The notes beneath the pieces were generated by a model. The model searched no databases and was not told the origin of the DNA. It worked only from the letters and a program-made list of their open reading frames with translations. Positions 57,333 to 64,000 of a DNA stretch of 64,000 bases are shown in pieces (position 1 is the stretch's first letter; each line of letters begins with the position of its first letter). The position numbers and the translations under genes are program-made. The stretch covers positions 434,001 through 498,000 of the forward strand of contig NZ_JANTHZ010000002.1 in NCBI RefSeq assembly GCF_024752355.1, read 5' to 3'. The stretch is from Ancylobacter mangrovi (GTDB lineage: Bacteria > Pseudomonadota > Alphaproteobacteria > Rhizobiales > Xanthobacteraceae).

Positions 57333-57830
57333 ATGCCGCGCAGACGCCAGAGTCACGAGCCCGGCCATCGCCGCAAATTCCTGATCGTGATCGACGATAC
57401 GCCCGAATGCGACCGCGCGGTGCATTACGCCGCGCGCCGTGCCGCGCGCACCGGCGGGGCGCTGGTGATGCTGAGCGTGCTGGAGCTCGCCGAGGTGCAG
57501 AGCCAATGGCTCGGCGTCGCCGACCTGATGCGCGCGGAGGCGACCGACAAGGCCGAGCAGCGCCAGGAGCATTTCGCCGCCCGGGCGCGGGCGCTGGCCG
57601 GGATCGACTGCGAGCGGATCGTCGCCGAGGGCGGCATCGGCGAGGAGATCATCAAGCTGGTCGAGGCGGATCAGGATATCGCGATCCTCGTGCTCGCTAC
57701 CGGCACCGGCAAGGAGGGACCGGGCCCGCTGGTCTCGGCGCTCGCCTCCGGCGGCTGGACGGGCCTCTCCGTGCCAATCACCATCGTGCCCGGCGGGCTC
57801 TCCGACGAGGACATCGACGCGCTGGCCTGA
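57333..57830 (+). CDS. Universal stress protein family
   Basis: A 165-residue UspA-fold protein. The first strand FLIVIDDTPECDRAVHYAARRAARTGG starts near residue 16, VAEGGIGEEIIKLVEADQDIAILVLATG lies in the middle, and SVPITIVPGGLSDEDI at the end. The ATP-binding GxxG-like loop is not clearly canonical (GTGKEGPGPLV). Role in stress tolerance is inferred from the family only. It follows trpS on the same strand. Confidence 0.85.
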   Translation: MPRRRQSHEPGHRRKFLIVIDDTPECDRAVHYAARRAARTGGALVMLSVLELAEVQSQWLGVADLMRAEATDKAEQRQEHFAARARALAGIDCERIVAEGGIGEEIIKLVEADQDIAILVLATGTGKEGPGPLVSALASGGWTGLSVPITIVPGGLSDEDIDALA

Positions 57831-57938
57831 CGTGCCCCCGGGCGCGATTGCAAGCGCGGGCGTGCGCCGACGCCTGCGACAGGCGGTGCGGGCGGGGGTT
57901 AACTCGTCGGGCGGATCGTCCCGCGTGCGGAGGTTACC

Positions 57939-58892
57939 ATGCTCGTCGACGGCAAATGGGTGGAGAACTGGCAGCCGGTGCAGGCCACCGACGCCAAGGG
58001 CGGCTTCGTGCGGCAGGTCTCGAGCTTCCGCAACTGGGTCACGCCCGACGGTGCGCCGGGCCGTACGGGCACGGGCGGCTTCGCGGCGGAAGCGGGCCGC
58101 TATCACCTCTATGCCGCGCTGATCTGCCCCTGGGCCTCGCGCACGCTGATCGCGCGCCGGCTGAAGGGTCTGGAGGAGGTCGTCACCCTCAGCGTGGTCG
58201 AGCCGGCGCTGACGGAGCAGGGCTGGCGCTTCGGCAGCTATCCGGGCGCCACCGAGGACACCGTCAACGGCGCCACCTATCTGCACGAGCTCTACACCCG
58301 CGCCGATCCGCATGTCAGCGGCCGCGCGACCGTGCCGGTGCTGTGGGACCGGCAGCACGGCACCATCGTCAACAATGAATCGGCGGACATCGTGCGGATG
58401 TTCAATTCCGGCTTCGGCGCGCTGGCGCAGGGCGACATCGACCTTTACCCGCCGGCGCTGCGCGGGGACATCGACGCGTTGAACGAGCGGATCTATCCGC
58501 GCCTCAACAACGGCGTCTACCGCGCCGGCTTCGCCACCACGCAGCAGGCCTATGAGGAAGCTTTCGCCGATGTGTTCGCCATGCTGGACGAGCTCGAGGG
58601 GCGTCTCGGCGAAGGGGGGCCCTTCCTCCTCGGCGAGGCGCTGACCGAGGCCGATATCCGCCTGTTCGTGACGCTGGTGCGCTTCGACGCGGCCTATCAC
58701 GGCCTGTTCAAGTGCAACCTGCGCCGGATCGCCGACTATCCTGCCCTCTCCGCCTATCTCGCCCGCGTCATCGGCCTGCCGGGCGTGCGCGAGACGGTGA
58801 ACATGGACCACATCAAGCGCGGCTATTACTCGATCACGGCGCTGAACCCGAACGGCATCGTGCCGCTCGGCCCGGAGCTGCCCTGGCTGTGA
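57939..58892 (+). CDS. Glutathionyl-hydroquinone reductase (Xi-class GST, YqjG/PcpF-like)
   Basis: A 317-residue glutathione-dependent reductase that removes glutathione from glutathionyl-hydroquinones. The catalytic Cys is in the CPWA motif (LICPWASRTLIARRLKGLEE near residue 65). Other family segments are the N-terminal FRNWVTPDGAPG, HVSGRATVPVLWD, TIVNNESADIVRMFN and VTLVRFDAAYHGLFKCNLRRI. GGAGG before the ATG at 57939 supports the start. It lies between the stress-protein gene and nifU, where related genomes as I recall have the two adjacent, so it may be an insertion. Confidence 0.9.
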   Translation: MLVDGKWVENWQPVQATDAKGGFVRQVSSFRNWVTPDGAPGRTGTGGFAAEAGRYHLYAALICPWASRTLIARRLKGLEEVVTLSVVEPALTEQGWRFGSYPGATEDTVNGATYLHELYTRADPHVSGRATVPVLWDRQHGTIVNNESADIVRMFNSGFGALAQGDIDLYPPALRGDIDALNERIYPRLNNGVYRAGFATTQQAYEEAFADVFAMLDELEGRLGEGGPFLLGEALTEADIRLFVTLVRFDAAYHGLFKCNLRRIADYPALSAYLARVIGLPGVRETVNMDHIKRGYYSITALNPNGIVPLGPELPWL

Positions 58893-59026
58893 GGCACGGC
58901 GCGCGCCGGCCGGTTCGCGCCCCGCACTTTCCCTCGCCACTTCCCCTTCGGTCGCCGAAAGCTTATCTAAATTCCAAATCCCTCTCGTCGCCGGGGCCTT
59001 TAACCCCGGTGGGCAAGGAGCATCCC

Positions 59027-59581
59027 ATGTTCATCCAGACCGAAGCCACCCCGAACCCCTCCACGCTGAAGTTCCTGCCCGGCCGCAGCGTGCTCGGCGA
59101 AGGCACATTCGAGGCCCGCGATGCCGGCGAGGCGGCGCGCTCGCCGCTGGCGGCGCGGCTGTTCGAGATTCCCGGCGTCACCGGCGTTTTCTTCGGCTCC
59201 GACTTCGTGACCGTGACCAAGGACCAGGCCGAGTGGGCGCATCTCAAGCCCGCCATCCTCGGCGCCATCATGGAGCAGTTCGTCTCCGGCCAGCCACTGC
59301 TGCCGGACGATCACGAGCACGCGGCGGACGAGGCCTTCTACGAGGAGAAGGACGCCGGGCTGGTGGACACGATCCGCGAGCTGATCGACACCCGGGTACG
59401 CCCGGCGGTGGCCAATGACGGTGGCGACATCACCTTCCGCGGCTACAAGGACGGCGTGGTCTTCCTCGCCATGAAGGGCTCCTGTTCGGGCTGCCCCTCC
59501 TCCACCGCGACGCTGAAGAACGGCATCGAGAATCTTCTGCGCCACTTCGTGCCCGACGTGGTCGAGGTGCGCCCGGTCTGA
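59027..59581 (+). CDS. NifU-like Fe-S cluster scaffold (Nfu type)
   Basis: A 184-residue Nfu protein. An N-terminal Nfu_N domain (MFIQTEATPNPSTLKFLPG) precedes a C-terminal NifU domain with the cluster-binding CxxC in MKGSCSGCPSSTATLKNGIE near residue 149. It carries a 4Fe-4S cluster to apo-proteins. AAGGAG before the ATG at 59027 sets the start, although the frame is open far upstream. A 6-bp stem-loop (58991-59009) and a 13-bp palindrome (58947-58959) lie in the upstream gap. It is in the conserved block before tsaB. Confidence 0.92.
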   Translation: MFIQTEATPNPSTLKFLPGRSVLGEGTFEARDAGEAARSPLAARLFEIPGVTGVFFGSDFVTVTKDQAEWAHLKPAILGAIMEQFVSGQPLLPDDHEHAADEAFYEEKDAGLVDTIRELIDTRVRPAVANDGGDITFRGYKDGVVFLAMKGSCSGCPSSTATLKNGIENLLRHFVPDVVEVRPV

Positions 59582-59684
59582 GGCCGCGCGGACGGTTTCC
59601 TCGTCCTCCGGCTCGCATCGGCCCGCCGGCGGCTTTTCTTATGCCGCCCGGCATGTGCATGGTGAGGAGACGACAGGACGACCC

Positions 59685-60368
59685 ATGCTGATTCTCGCCA
59701 TCGATACCGCCCTCGACGCCTGCGCCGTCGCGCTTCACGACGTCAGCACCGACAGCACGCTGTCGGCCGCGCGCAAGGTGATGGCGCGGGGCCATGCCGA
59801 GGCGCTGGTGCCGATGGTCGACGGCGTGATGACGGCCGGCGGCCGGCGCTTCTCCGACATCGACGCCTTCGCTGTGACGGTCGGCCCGGGCAGCTTCACC
59901 GGGCTGCGGGTGGGCCTGTCCGCCGCGCGCGGCTTCGGCCTCGCCACCGGCCGGCCGGTGATCGGCATCTCCACGCTCGCCACGCTGGCGGCGCCGGTGC
60001 TCGCGGTCGACGACGAGATCCCCGTCGCGGCGGCGATCGATGCGCGCCACGGCAACATCTATCTGCAGATGATCGGGCCCGGCAGCCGGGTCCTCGTCAG
60101 CGCCCGGGCGATGGCGCTGAAGGATGCCGCGCGCGCGGTGGCGATCGGCCCGGTGCGGCTCGTCGGCTCCGGCGCGGCGCTGCTGGCGGGCGCCTGGCCC
60201 TCGGGCGAACGTCCGCCGCTCGAGGTCGACGCCGAGGCGACGCCCGATCCGGTATGGGCCGCGCGTCTCGCCAGCGTGACCGATCCCGCCAAGGCACCGC
60301 CCCGCCCGCTCTATCTGCGCGAGGCCGACGCGAAGCCGCAAACCGCGGCGCGGATCGCGCGGCAATGA
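59685..60368 (+). CDS. tsaB: tRNA threonylcarbamoyladenosine synthesis protein TsaB
   Basis: A 227-residue partner of TsaD and TsaE in t6A modification of ANN-decoding tRNAs. The N-terminal LILAIDTALDACAVAL and the GPGSFTGLRVGLSAARGFGLATG loop identify the ASKHA-fold family. The start is the ATG at 59685; the frame extends back to 59655. rimI follows after 24 bases, the usual coupling in alphaproteobacteria. Confidence 0.93.
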   Translation: MLILAIDTALDACAVALHDVSTDSTLSAARKVMARGHAEALVPMVDGVMTAGGRRFSDIDAFAVTVGPGSFTGLRVGLSAARGFGLATGRPVIGISTLATLAAPVLAVDDEIPVAAAIDARHGNIYLQMIGPGSRVLVSARAMALKDAARAVAIGPVRLVGSGAALLAGAWPSGERPPLEVDAEATPDPVWAARLASVTDPAKAPPRPLYLREADAKPQTAARIARQ

Positions 60369-60392
60369 GCGCGAAGCGCTGAGCGGCGCGCC

Positions 60393-60887
60393 GTGAGCGG
60401 CCTGTTCGATCGCTTCGGCTTCGGGCGGCGCGAGGTCGCGCTGCGCCCGGCGCGCGCGGCCGACGCGGAGGCGATGGCGCGGCTCCATGCCGCCTCGTTC
60501 CGGCTCGGATGGGACAGTGCCGAATTCGAGCGGCTGCTCGCCAACCGGCTCGCCCGCGCCTGGGTCGCGACCCGGGGACCGAGCGGCGCGGTGCTCGGCT
60601 TCATCCTGCTCAGCGGCGTGTCGCCGGAAATCGAGATCCTGTCGATTGCCGTCGCGCCGTCCGCGCGCGGGCACGGCGTCGGCCGCCGGCTGGTCGAGGC
60701 TGCCTTCGGCGCGCTGGCAGCGGAAGGCTTCACCGCGGTCTTCCTCGAGGTGGAGGAAGGCAACCGGGCGGCGCTCAGCCTCTATGCGCGAAGCGGTTTT
60801 CGGGAAATCGGCCGCCGCGAGGGCTATTATCGTACCGGAACGGGCCAGCCCGCCGCCGCGCTGACCATGCGCCGCGACATCGCCTGA
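60393..60887 (+). CDS. rimI: Ribosomal-protein-alanine N-acetyltransferase RimI-like
   Basis: A 164-residue GNAT acetyltransferase. The acetyl-CoA loop is IAVAPSARGHGVGRRLVEAA near residue 90; EVEEGNRAALSLYARSGFREIGRREGYY is the C-terminal signature of RimI-like proteins. It starts at a GTG at 60393. The position after tsaB strongly supports the RimI assignment; the true substrate (S18 or other proteins) is not proven. Confidence 0.85.
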   Translation: MSGLFDRFGFGRREVALRPARAADAEAMARLHAASFRLGWDSAEFERLLANRLARAWVATRGPSGAVLGFILLSGVSPEIEILSIAVAPSARGHGVGRRLVEAAFGALAAEGFTAVFLEVEEGNRAALSLYARSGFREIGRREGYYRTGTGQPAAALTMRRDIA

Positions 60888-60979
60888 GCGGGTGAACGGT
60901 CCGGGGAGGGTGGGGACGAATCGATTGCCCTTCGCCCCTCCCATGAGCGATAAGGCGGGACAAGACGGAGACCGCGCGG

Positions 60980-61408
60980 ATGAACGAAAAACCGACGGCC
61001 ATCGAGGAAGCCTGCATGACGCTGGGCCTGCGCATGACCGACCAGCGCCGCGTCATCGCGCGCATCATCGCCGACGCGCAGGATCATCCCGATGTCGAGG
61101 AACTGCACCGGCGCGCGGCGGCGGTGGACGACCGCATCTCCATCTCGACCGTCTACCGCACGGTGAAGCTGTTCGAGGATGCCGGCATCATCGAGCGCCA
61201 CGACTTCCGCGACGGGCGCTCGCGCTACGAGCCGGTGCCCGACGAGCACCATGACCATTTGATCGACCTGCGCTCGGGCCATGTGGTCGAGTTCCGCTCC
61301 GAGGAGATCGAGCACCTGCAGGAGGAGATCGCCCGCAAGCTCGGCTACCGGCTGGTCGGCCACAGGCTGGAGCTCTACGGGGTGCCGCTCGACAAGTCCA
61401 AGAGCTGA
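60980..61408 (+). CDS. fur: Fur family metal-responsive regulator
   Basis: A 142-residue Fur-family repressor. The winged helix (GLRMTDQRRVIARIIADAQDHPDVEEL, SISTVYRTVKLFEDAGII) is followed by the dimerisation and metal domain with YEPVPDEHHDHLIDL. The C-terminal Cys pairs of enterobacterial Fur are absent, as in many alphaproteobacterial Fur/Mur proteins, so it may sense Mn as well as Fe. It lies downstream of rimI in a conserved order. No distinct operator was recognised upstream. Confidence 0.92.
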   Translation: MNEKPTAIEEACMTLGLRMTDQRRVIARIIADAQDHPDVEELHRRAAAVDDRISISTVYRTVKLFEDAGIIERHDFRDGRSRYEPVPDEHHDHLIDLRSGHVVEFRSEEIEHLQEEIARKLGYRLVGHRLELYGVPLDKSKS

Positions 61409-61412
61409 GCCC

Positions 61413-62192
61413 GTGCGCGCCTGGCTGGTGCTGCTGCCGGTGGTGCTGGTCACGCTCGTCGGCATTCCGCTGCAATGGGCCTCGGTGGCGCTTAGGCTGC
61501 CGACCCGCCGCACCATCCCGGTGGTCTATCACCGCATCCTGCTGGCGCTGATCGGCGTGCGCGTGAGGGTCGTCGGCGCGCCGGCGGCGGTGCGCCCGCT
61601 GCTGATCCTCTCCAACCACGTCTCCTGGCTCGACATCCCGGTGCTCGGCTCGCGCCTGCCGCTGTGTTTCGTCGCCAAGAGCGAGGTGGCGCGCTGGCCC
61701 GGCATCGGCCTGCTAGCGAAGCTCCAGCGCACCATCTTCGTCGATCGCGCAGCGCGCGCCGCCACCGGCCGGGTGGCGGGCGAGATGGCGGCGCGGATGA
61801 ACGGCGGCGACGCGGTGGTGCTGTTCGCCGAAGGCACCTCGAGCGACGGCAACCGCGTGCTGGCGTTCCGCTCGGCGCTGGTCGGCGCGGCGGGGCAGGC
61901 GGTCGGCACCGAGCGGCCGGCGACGATCCAGCCCCTCGCCATCGCCTATGTCGGCCAGGCCGGCATACCGCTCGGGCGCGCGCGGCGGCCGATGGTGGCG
62001 TGGTATGGCGACATGGAGCTCGCCCCGCACCTGATGAACCTGCTCCGCCACGGGGCAATCGACGTCGAGCTGCATTTCGGCACCGTGATCGAGGCCGACA
62101 ACCGCAAGGCCGCGACCCTGGCGGCCGAACGGGCCGCGCGCACCATGCTCACGGGGGCGCTGACCGGCCGGGCGCCGCTTCCGCCGGGCTGA
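61413..62192 (+). CDS. plsC: 1-acyl-sn-glycerol-3-phosphate acyltransferase family protein
   Basis: A 259-residue membrane-associated acyltransferase of phospholipid synthesis. An N-terminal helix (WLVLLPVVLVTLVGIPLQW) precedes the catalytic HX4D motif in LSNHVSWLDIP near residue 69, and FAEGTSSDGNRVLAF carries the EGTS-type substrate motif. The start is a GTG at 61413, five bases after the fur stop codon; the frame is open further upstream but overlaps fur. Translation is probably coupled to fur. Confidence 0.9.
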   Translation: MRAWLVLLPVVLVTLVGIPLQWASVALRLPTRRTIPVVYHRILLALIGVRVRVVGAPAAVRPLLILSNHVSWLDIPVLGSRLPLCFVAKSEVARWPGIGLLAKLQRTIFVDRAARAATGRVAGEMAARMNGGDAVVLFAEGTSSDGNRVLAFRSALVGAAGQAVGTERPATIQPLAIAYVGQAGIPLGRARRPMVAWYGDMELAPHLMNLLRHGAIDVELHFGTVIEADNRKAATLAAERAARTMLTGALTGRAPLPPG

Positions 62193-62456
62193 AAGCTCCC
62201 TTTTCGAGCACGCCGACTCTCGGGTGCCGCATTCCCTTTTGGCGGGAATCCCGCTACACAGGAAGCAAGGTGTCACCAGTGGAGACGTAGACGATCTCGA
62301 CCTCGGCCAATGCGAGTTGGGAACGAACCGCGATTTGCGACGGCGCCTCGGCACGGGCGCGCCGGAAATGCGCCGGGTTTCCAACGGAATGGGCCGCCGG
62401 CCTCCTTGCGGGGCAACGTCCTTCATGGACAGGCGGTTGAGGTCGATCGACACGCA

Positions 62457-63881
62457 ATGAGCGAGCCGCGCAAACTTTACGTCCGCTCCTTCGGCTGCCA
62501 GATGAACGTCTATGACGCCCAGCGCATGACGGACACGCTGGCGAAGGAAGGTTTTGTCGAAACCGACACCGCCGAGGACGCCGATCTCGTCATCCTCAAT
62601 ACCTGCCACATCCGCGAGAAGGCGGCCGAGAAGGTCTATTCCGAGCTCGGCCGGCTGCGCGTCGCGCAGGAGGAGGCCGGCCGCCGCCAGATGGTCGCCG
62701 TCGCCGGCTGCGTCGCCCAGGCCGAAGGCGCCGAGATCCTGAAGCGCGCCCGCGGCGTCGACCTCGTGGTCGGCCCGCAGAGCTACCACAAGCTGCCCGA
62801 GCTGGTGGCCGATGCCGAGCGGCGCGGCAGTAACCGGCGCGCCGGCATCGTCGAGACCGAGTTCCCGGTCGAGGACAAGTTCGACTTCCTCGCCCCGCCG
62901 AGCCGACAGGCCATCGCCAGGCGCGGTCCCACCGCCTTCGTCACGGTGCAGGAAGGCTGCGACAAGTTCTGCACCTTCTGCGTCGTGCCCTATACGCGCG
63001 GCGCCGAGGTCTCCCGGCCGGTGGCGAAGATCCTCGACGAGGTGGCGCGGCTCGCCGATGGCGGCGTGCGCGAGGTCACGCTGATCGGCCAGAACGTCAA
63101 CGCCTATCACGGCGCCGATGCGGGCGGTCGCCCCGCCGGCCTTGCCGAGCTGGTGCGCAAGGTCGCCGAAGTGCCGGGCATCGCCCGGGTGCGCTACACG
63201 ACCAGCCATCCGCGCGACATGGACGACGAACTGATCGCCGCCCATCGCGAGCTGCCGGCGCTGATGCCCTATCTGCACCTGCCCGTGCAGTCCGGCTCGA
63301 ACCGCATCCTCGCGGCGATGAACCGCAAGCACGACCGCGAGCTGTTCTTCGCGACCGTCGAGCGGGTGCGTGCGGCGCGTCCCGACATCGCCTTCTCCTC
63401 CGATTTCATCGTCGGCTTCCCAGGCGAGACCGACGAGGATTTCGCCGACACGATGGACCTCGTGGAGCGGGTCGGCTTCGCCGGCGCCTTCTCGTTCAAA
63501 TATTCATCGCGCCCCGGCACGCCGGCGGCGACGATGGAGGTGCAGCTTCCCGAAGAGGTGAAGTCGCAGCGCATCTACGCCCTGCAGGCGCTGCTCGACC
63601 GGCAGAAGGCGGCCTTCGACGCGGCCTGCCGCGGCCGGCGTTTCGAGATCCTGCTGGAGAAGCCGGGCCGCTTCCCGGGCCAGCTCATCGGCCGCTCGCC
63701 CTATCTCCAGTCGGTGGTGGTCGAGGCGCCGCGCGAGGCGATCGGCACCCTGGCGACGGTTGAAGTGCGGGCCGTCAGTACCAAGAGTCTTTCCGGCGAC
63801 ATCATTGGCGGCGAGTTTTTCGCCGGCGGCGCCGGTGTCGAACCGCGTTTGGTGGGGCAGAGTGAGACGGTGGAGGCGTGA
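62457..63881 (+). CDS. miaB: tRNA-2-methylthio-N6-dimethylallyladenosine synthase
   Basis: A 474-residue radical-SAM methylthiotransferase. The N-terminal cluster ligands are in [18 protein letters not shown] and [10 protein letters not shown]; the radical-SAM CxxxCxxC is [15 protein letters not shown] near residue 165; [16 protein letters not shown] and the C-terminal TRAM domain ([23 protein letters not shown]) complete it. The start is the ATG at 62457 ([13 protein letters not shown]); the frame is open to 62310. A hairpin is found in the 260-base gap upstream. Identity is secure. Confidence 0.97.
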   Translation: MSEPRKLYVRSFGCQMNVYDAQRMTDTLAKEGFVETDTAEDADLVILNTCHIREKAAEKVYSELGRLRVAQEEAGRRQMVAVAGCVAQAEGAEILKRARGVDLVVGPQSYHKLPELVADAERRGSNRRAGIVETEFPVEDKFDFLAPPSRQAIARRGPTAFVTVQEGCDKFCTFCVVPYTRGAEVSRPVAKILDEVARLADGGVREVTLIGQNVNAYHGADAGGRPAGLAELVRKVAEVPGIARVRYTTSHPRDMDDELIAAHRELPALMPYLHLPVQSGSNRILAAMNRKHDRELFFATVERVRAARPDIAFSSDFIVGFPGETDEDFADTMDLVERVGFAGAFSFKYSSRPGTPAATMEVQLPEEVKSQRIYALQALLDRQKAAFDAACRGRRFEILLEKPGRFPGQLIGRSPYLQSVVVEAPREAIGTLATVEVRAVSTKSLSGDIIGGEFFAGGAGVEPRLVGQSETVEA

Positions 63882-63883
63882 GC

Positions 63884-64000
63884 GTGCGTCGACCTGGTTC
63901 TTCCGAGAACGAACGTGCCTTGCATTCCCCCCGCACCGGCGGATCCGGCGGAACGACGCAGACCGCGCCGCGCCCTGCCGCGTCGTCGCGGCCGGCGGCG
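63884..64000 (+). CDS. Start of a gene, probably PhoH-like (YbeZ), cut by the window end
   Basis: The frame from a GTG at 63884 (or 63878) is open to the window end, encoding VRRPGSSENERALHSPRTGG and on, a Pro/Ser/Ala-rich N-terminus. GGAGG at 63872-63876 lies about seven bases upstream of 63884, supporting it as a start overlapping the end of miaB. By the conserved order miaB-phoH in related genomes it is probably a PhoH-family ATPase; nothing in the visible sequence proves this. Confidence 0.4.
   Translation, partial: MRRPGSSENERALHSPRTGGSGGTTQTAPRPAASSRPAA

Noticed and set aside
61713-63332. 539-codon open frame opposite plsC and miaB
   Set aside because: Antisense to two well-supported genes; no recognisable domain.

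Overview
The window is a very GC-rich chromosomal segment of an alphaproteobacterium, most likely a member of the Hyphomicrobiales (Rhizobiales) and perhaps Xanthobacteraceae-like (Ancylobacter/Starkeya/Xanthobacter). The call rests on gene content typical of that group: MmcB, a phospholipid N-methyltransferase-like gene beside dnaKJ, a TIGR02301 protein, a RegB/RegA redox two-component pair, the phoR-pstSCAB-phoU-phoB cluster, intracellular PhaZ, and the block murJ-trpS-usp-nifU-tsaB-rimI-fur-plsC-miaB. The family assignment is inference. I see no rRNA, tRNA, CRISPR array, insertion sequence, prophage or plasmid functions.

Layout. 1-5.6 kb: the 3' part of glyS, a tiny DUF3096 membrane protein, a DoxX protein and pyruvate phosphate dikinase. 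5.8-8.3 kb: an MFS exporter divergent from a LysR regulator. 8.35-11.7 kb: mutS and mmcB (DNA repair). 11.8-14.4 kb: a two-gene chromate transporter and a MATE exporter. 14.6-19.9 kb: argB, a HAD nucleotidase, dapD, dapE, NUDIX, TIGR02301 and a 90-residue orphan, mainly arginine and lysine/cell-wall precursor synthesis. 20.1-26.8 kb, all on the minus strand: rpsU, a tandem DUF1330 protein, pyrF, an FMN reductase, a PmtA-like methyltransferase, dnaJ and dnaK, with an alphaproteobacterial sigma-32 type promoter before dnaK. 26.9-33.8 kb: a HlyD/DUF3302-like pair, a TIM-barrel protein, a VOC protein, GST, queG, an SDR protein and TetR. 34-37.7 kb: a structured gene-free region, kup and an LPG-synthase-like membrane protein.

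37.8-46.6 kb is a phosphate island. A secreted DUF4412-like protein and a PPK2 polyphosphate kinase diverge from phoR-pstS-pstC-pstA-pstB-phoU-phoB, and a three-repeat Pho box lies before pstS. Phosphate sensing, high-affinity uptake and polyphosphate metabolism sit side by side. 46.6-52.1 kb: an SDR/LysR divergent pair, phaZ and regB-regA. 52.2-54.3 kb: a methyltransferase preceded by a possible 17-codon leader ORF, and a PfkB-family kinase. 54.5-63.9 kb: murJ, trpS, a universal stress protein, a glutathionyl-hydroquinone reductase, a NifU-like Fe-S scaffold, tsaB, rimI, fur, plsC, miaB and the probable start of a phoH-like gene.

Most of the window is ordinary housekeeping sequence, and I found no clearly new multi-gene system. 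The better leads are the cluster of perfect inverted repeats in the divergent tetR-kup gap, a Lys/Ser/Ala-rich tail on PPK2 in a two-gene unit beside the pho genes, a hairpin across the regB stop codon, a leader ORF coupled to a methyltransferase, a duplicated DUF1330 protein, and a HlyD-type adaptor with a DUF3302-like partner but no visible pump.
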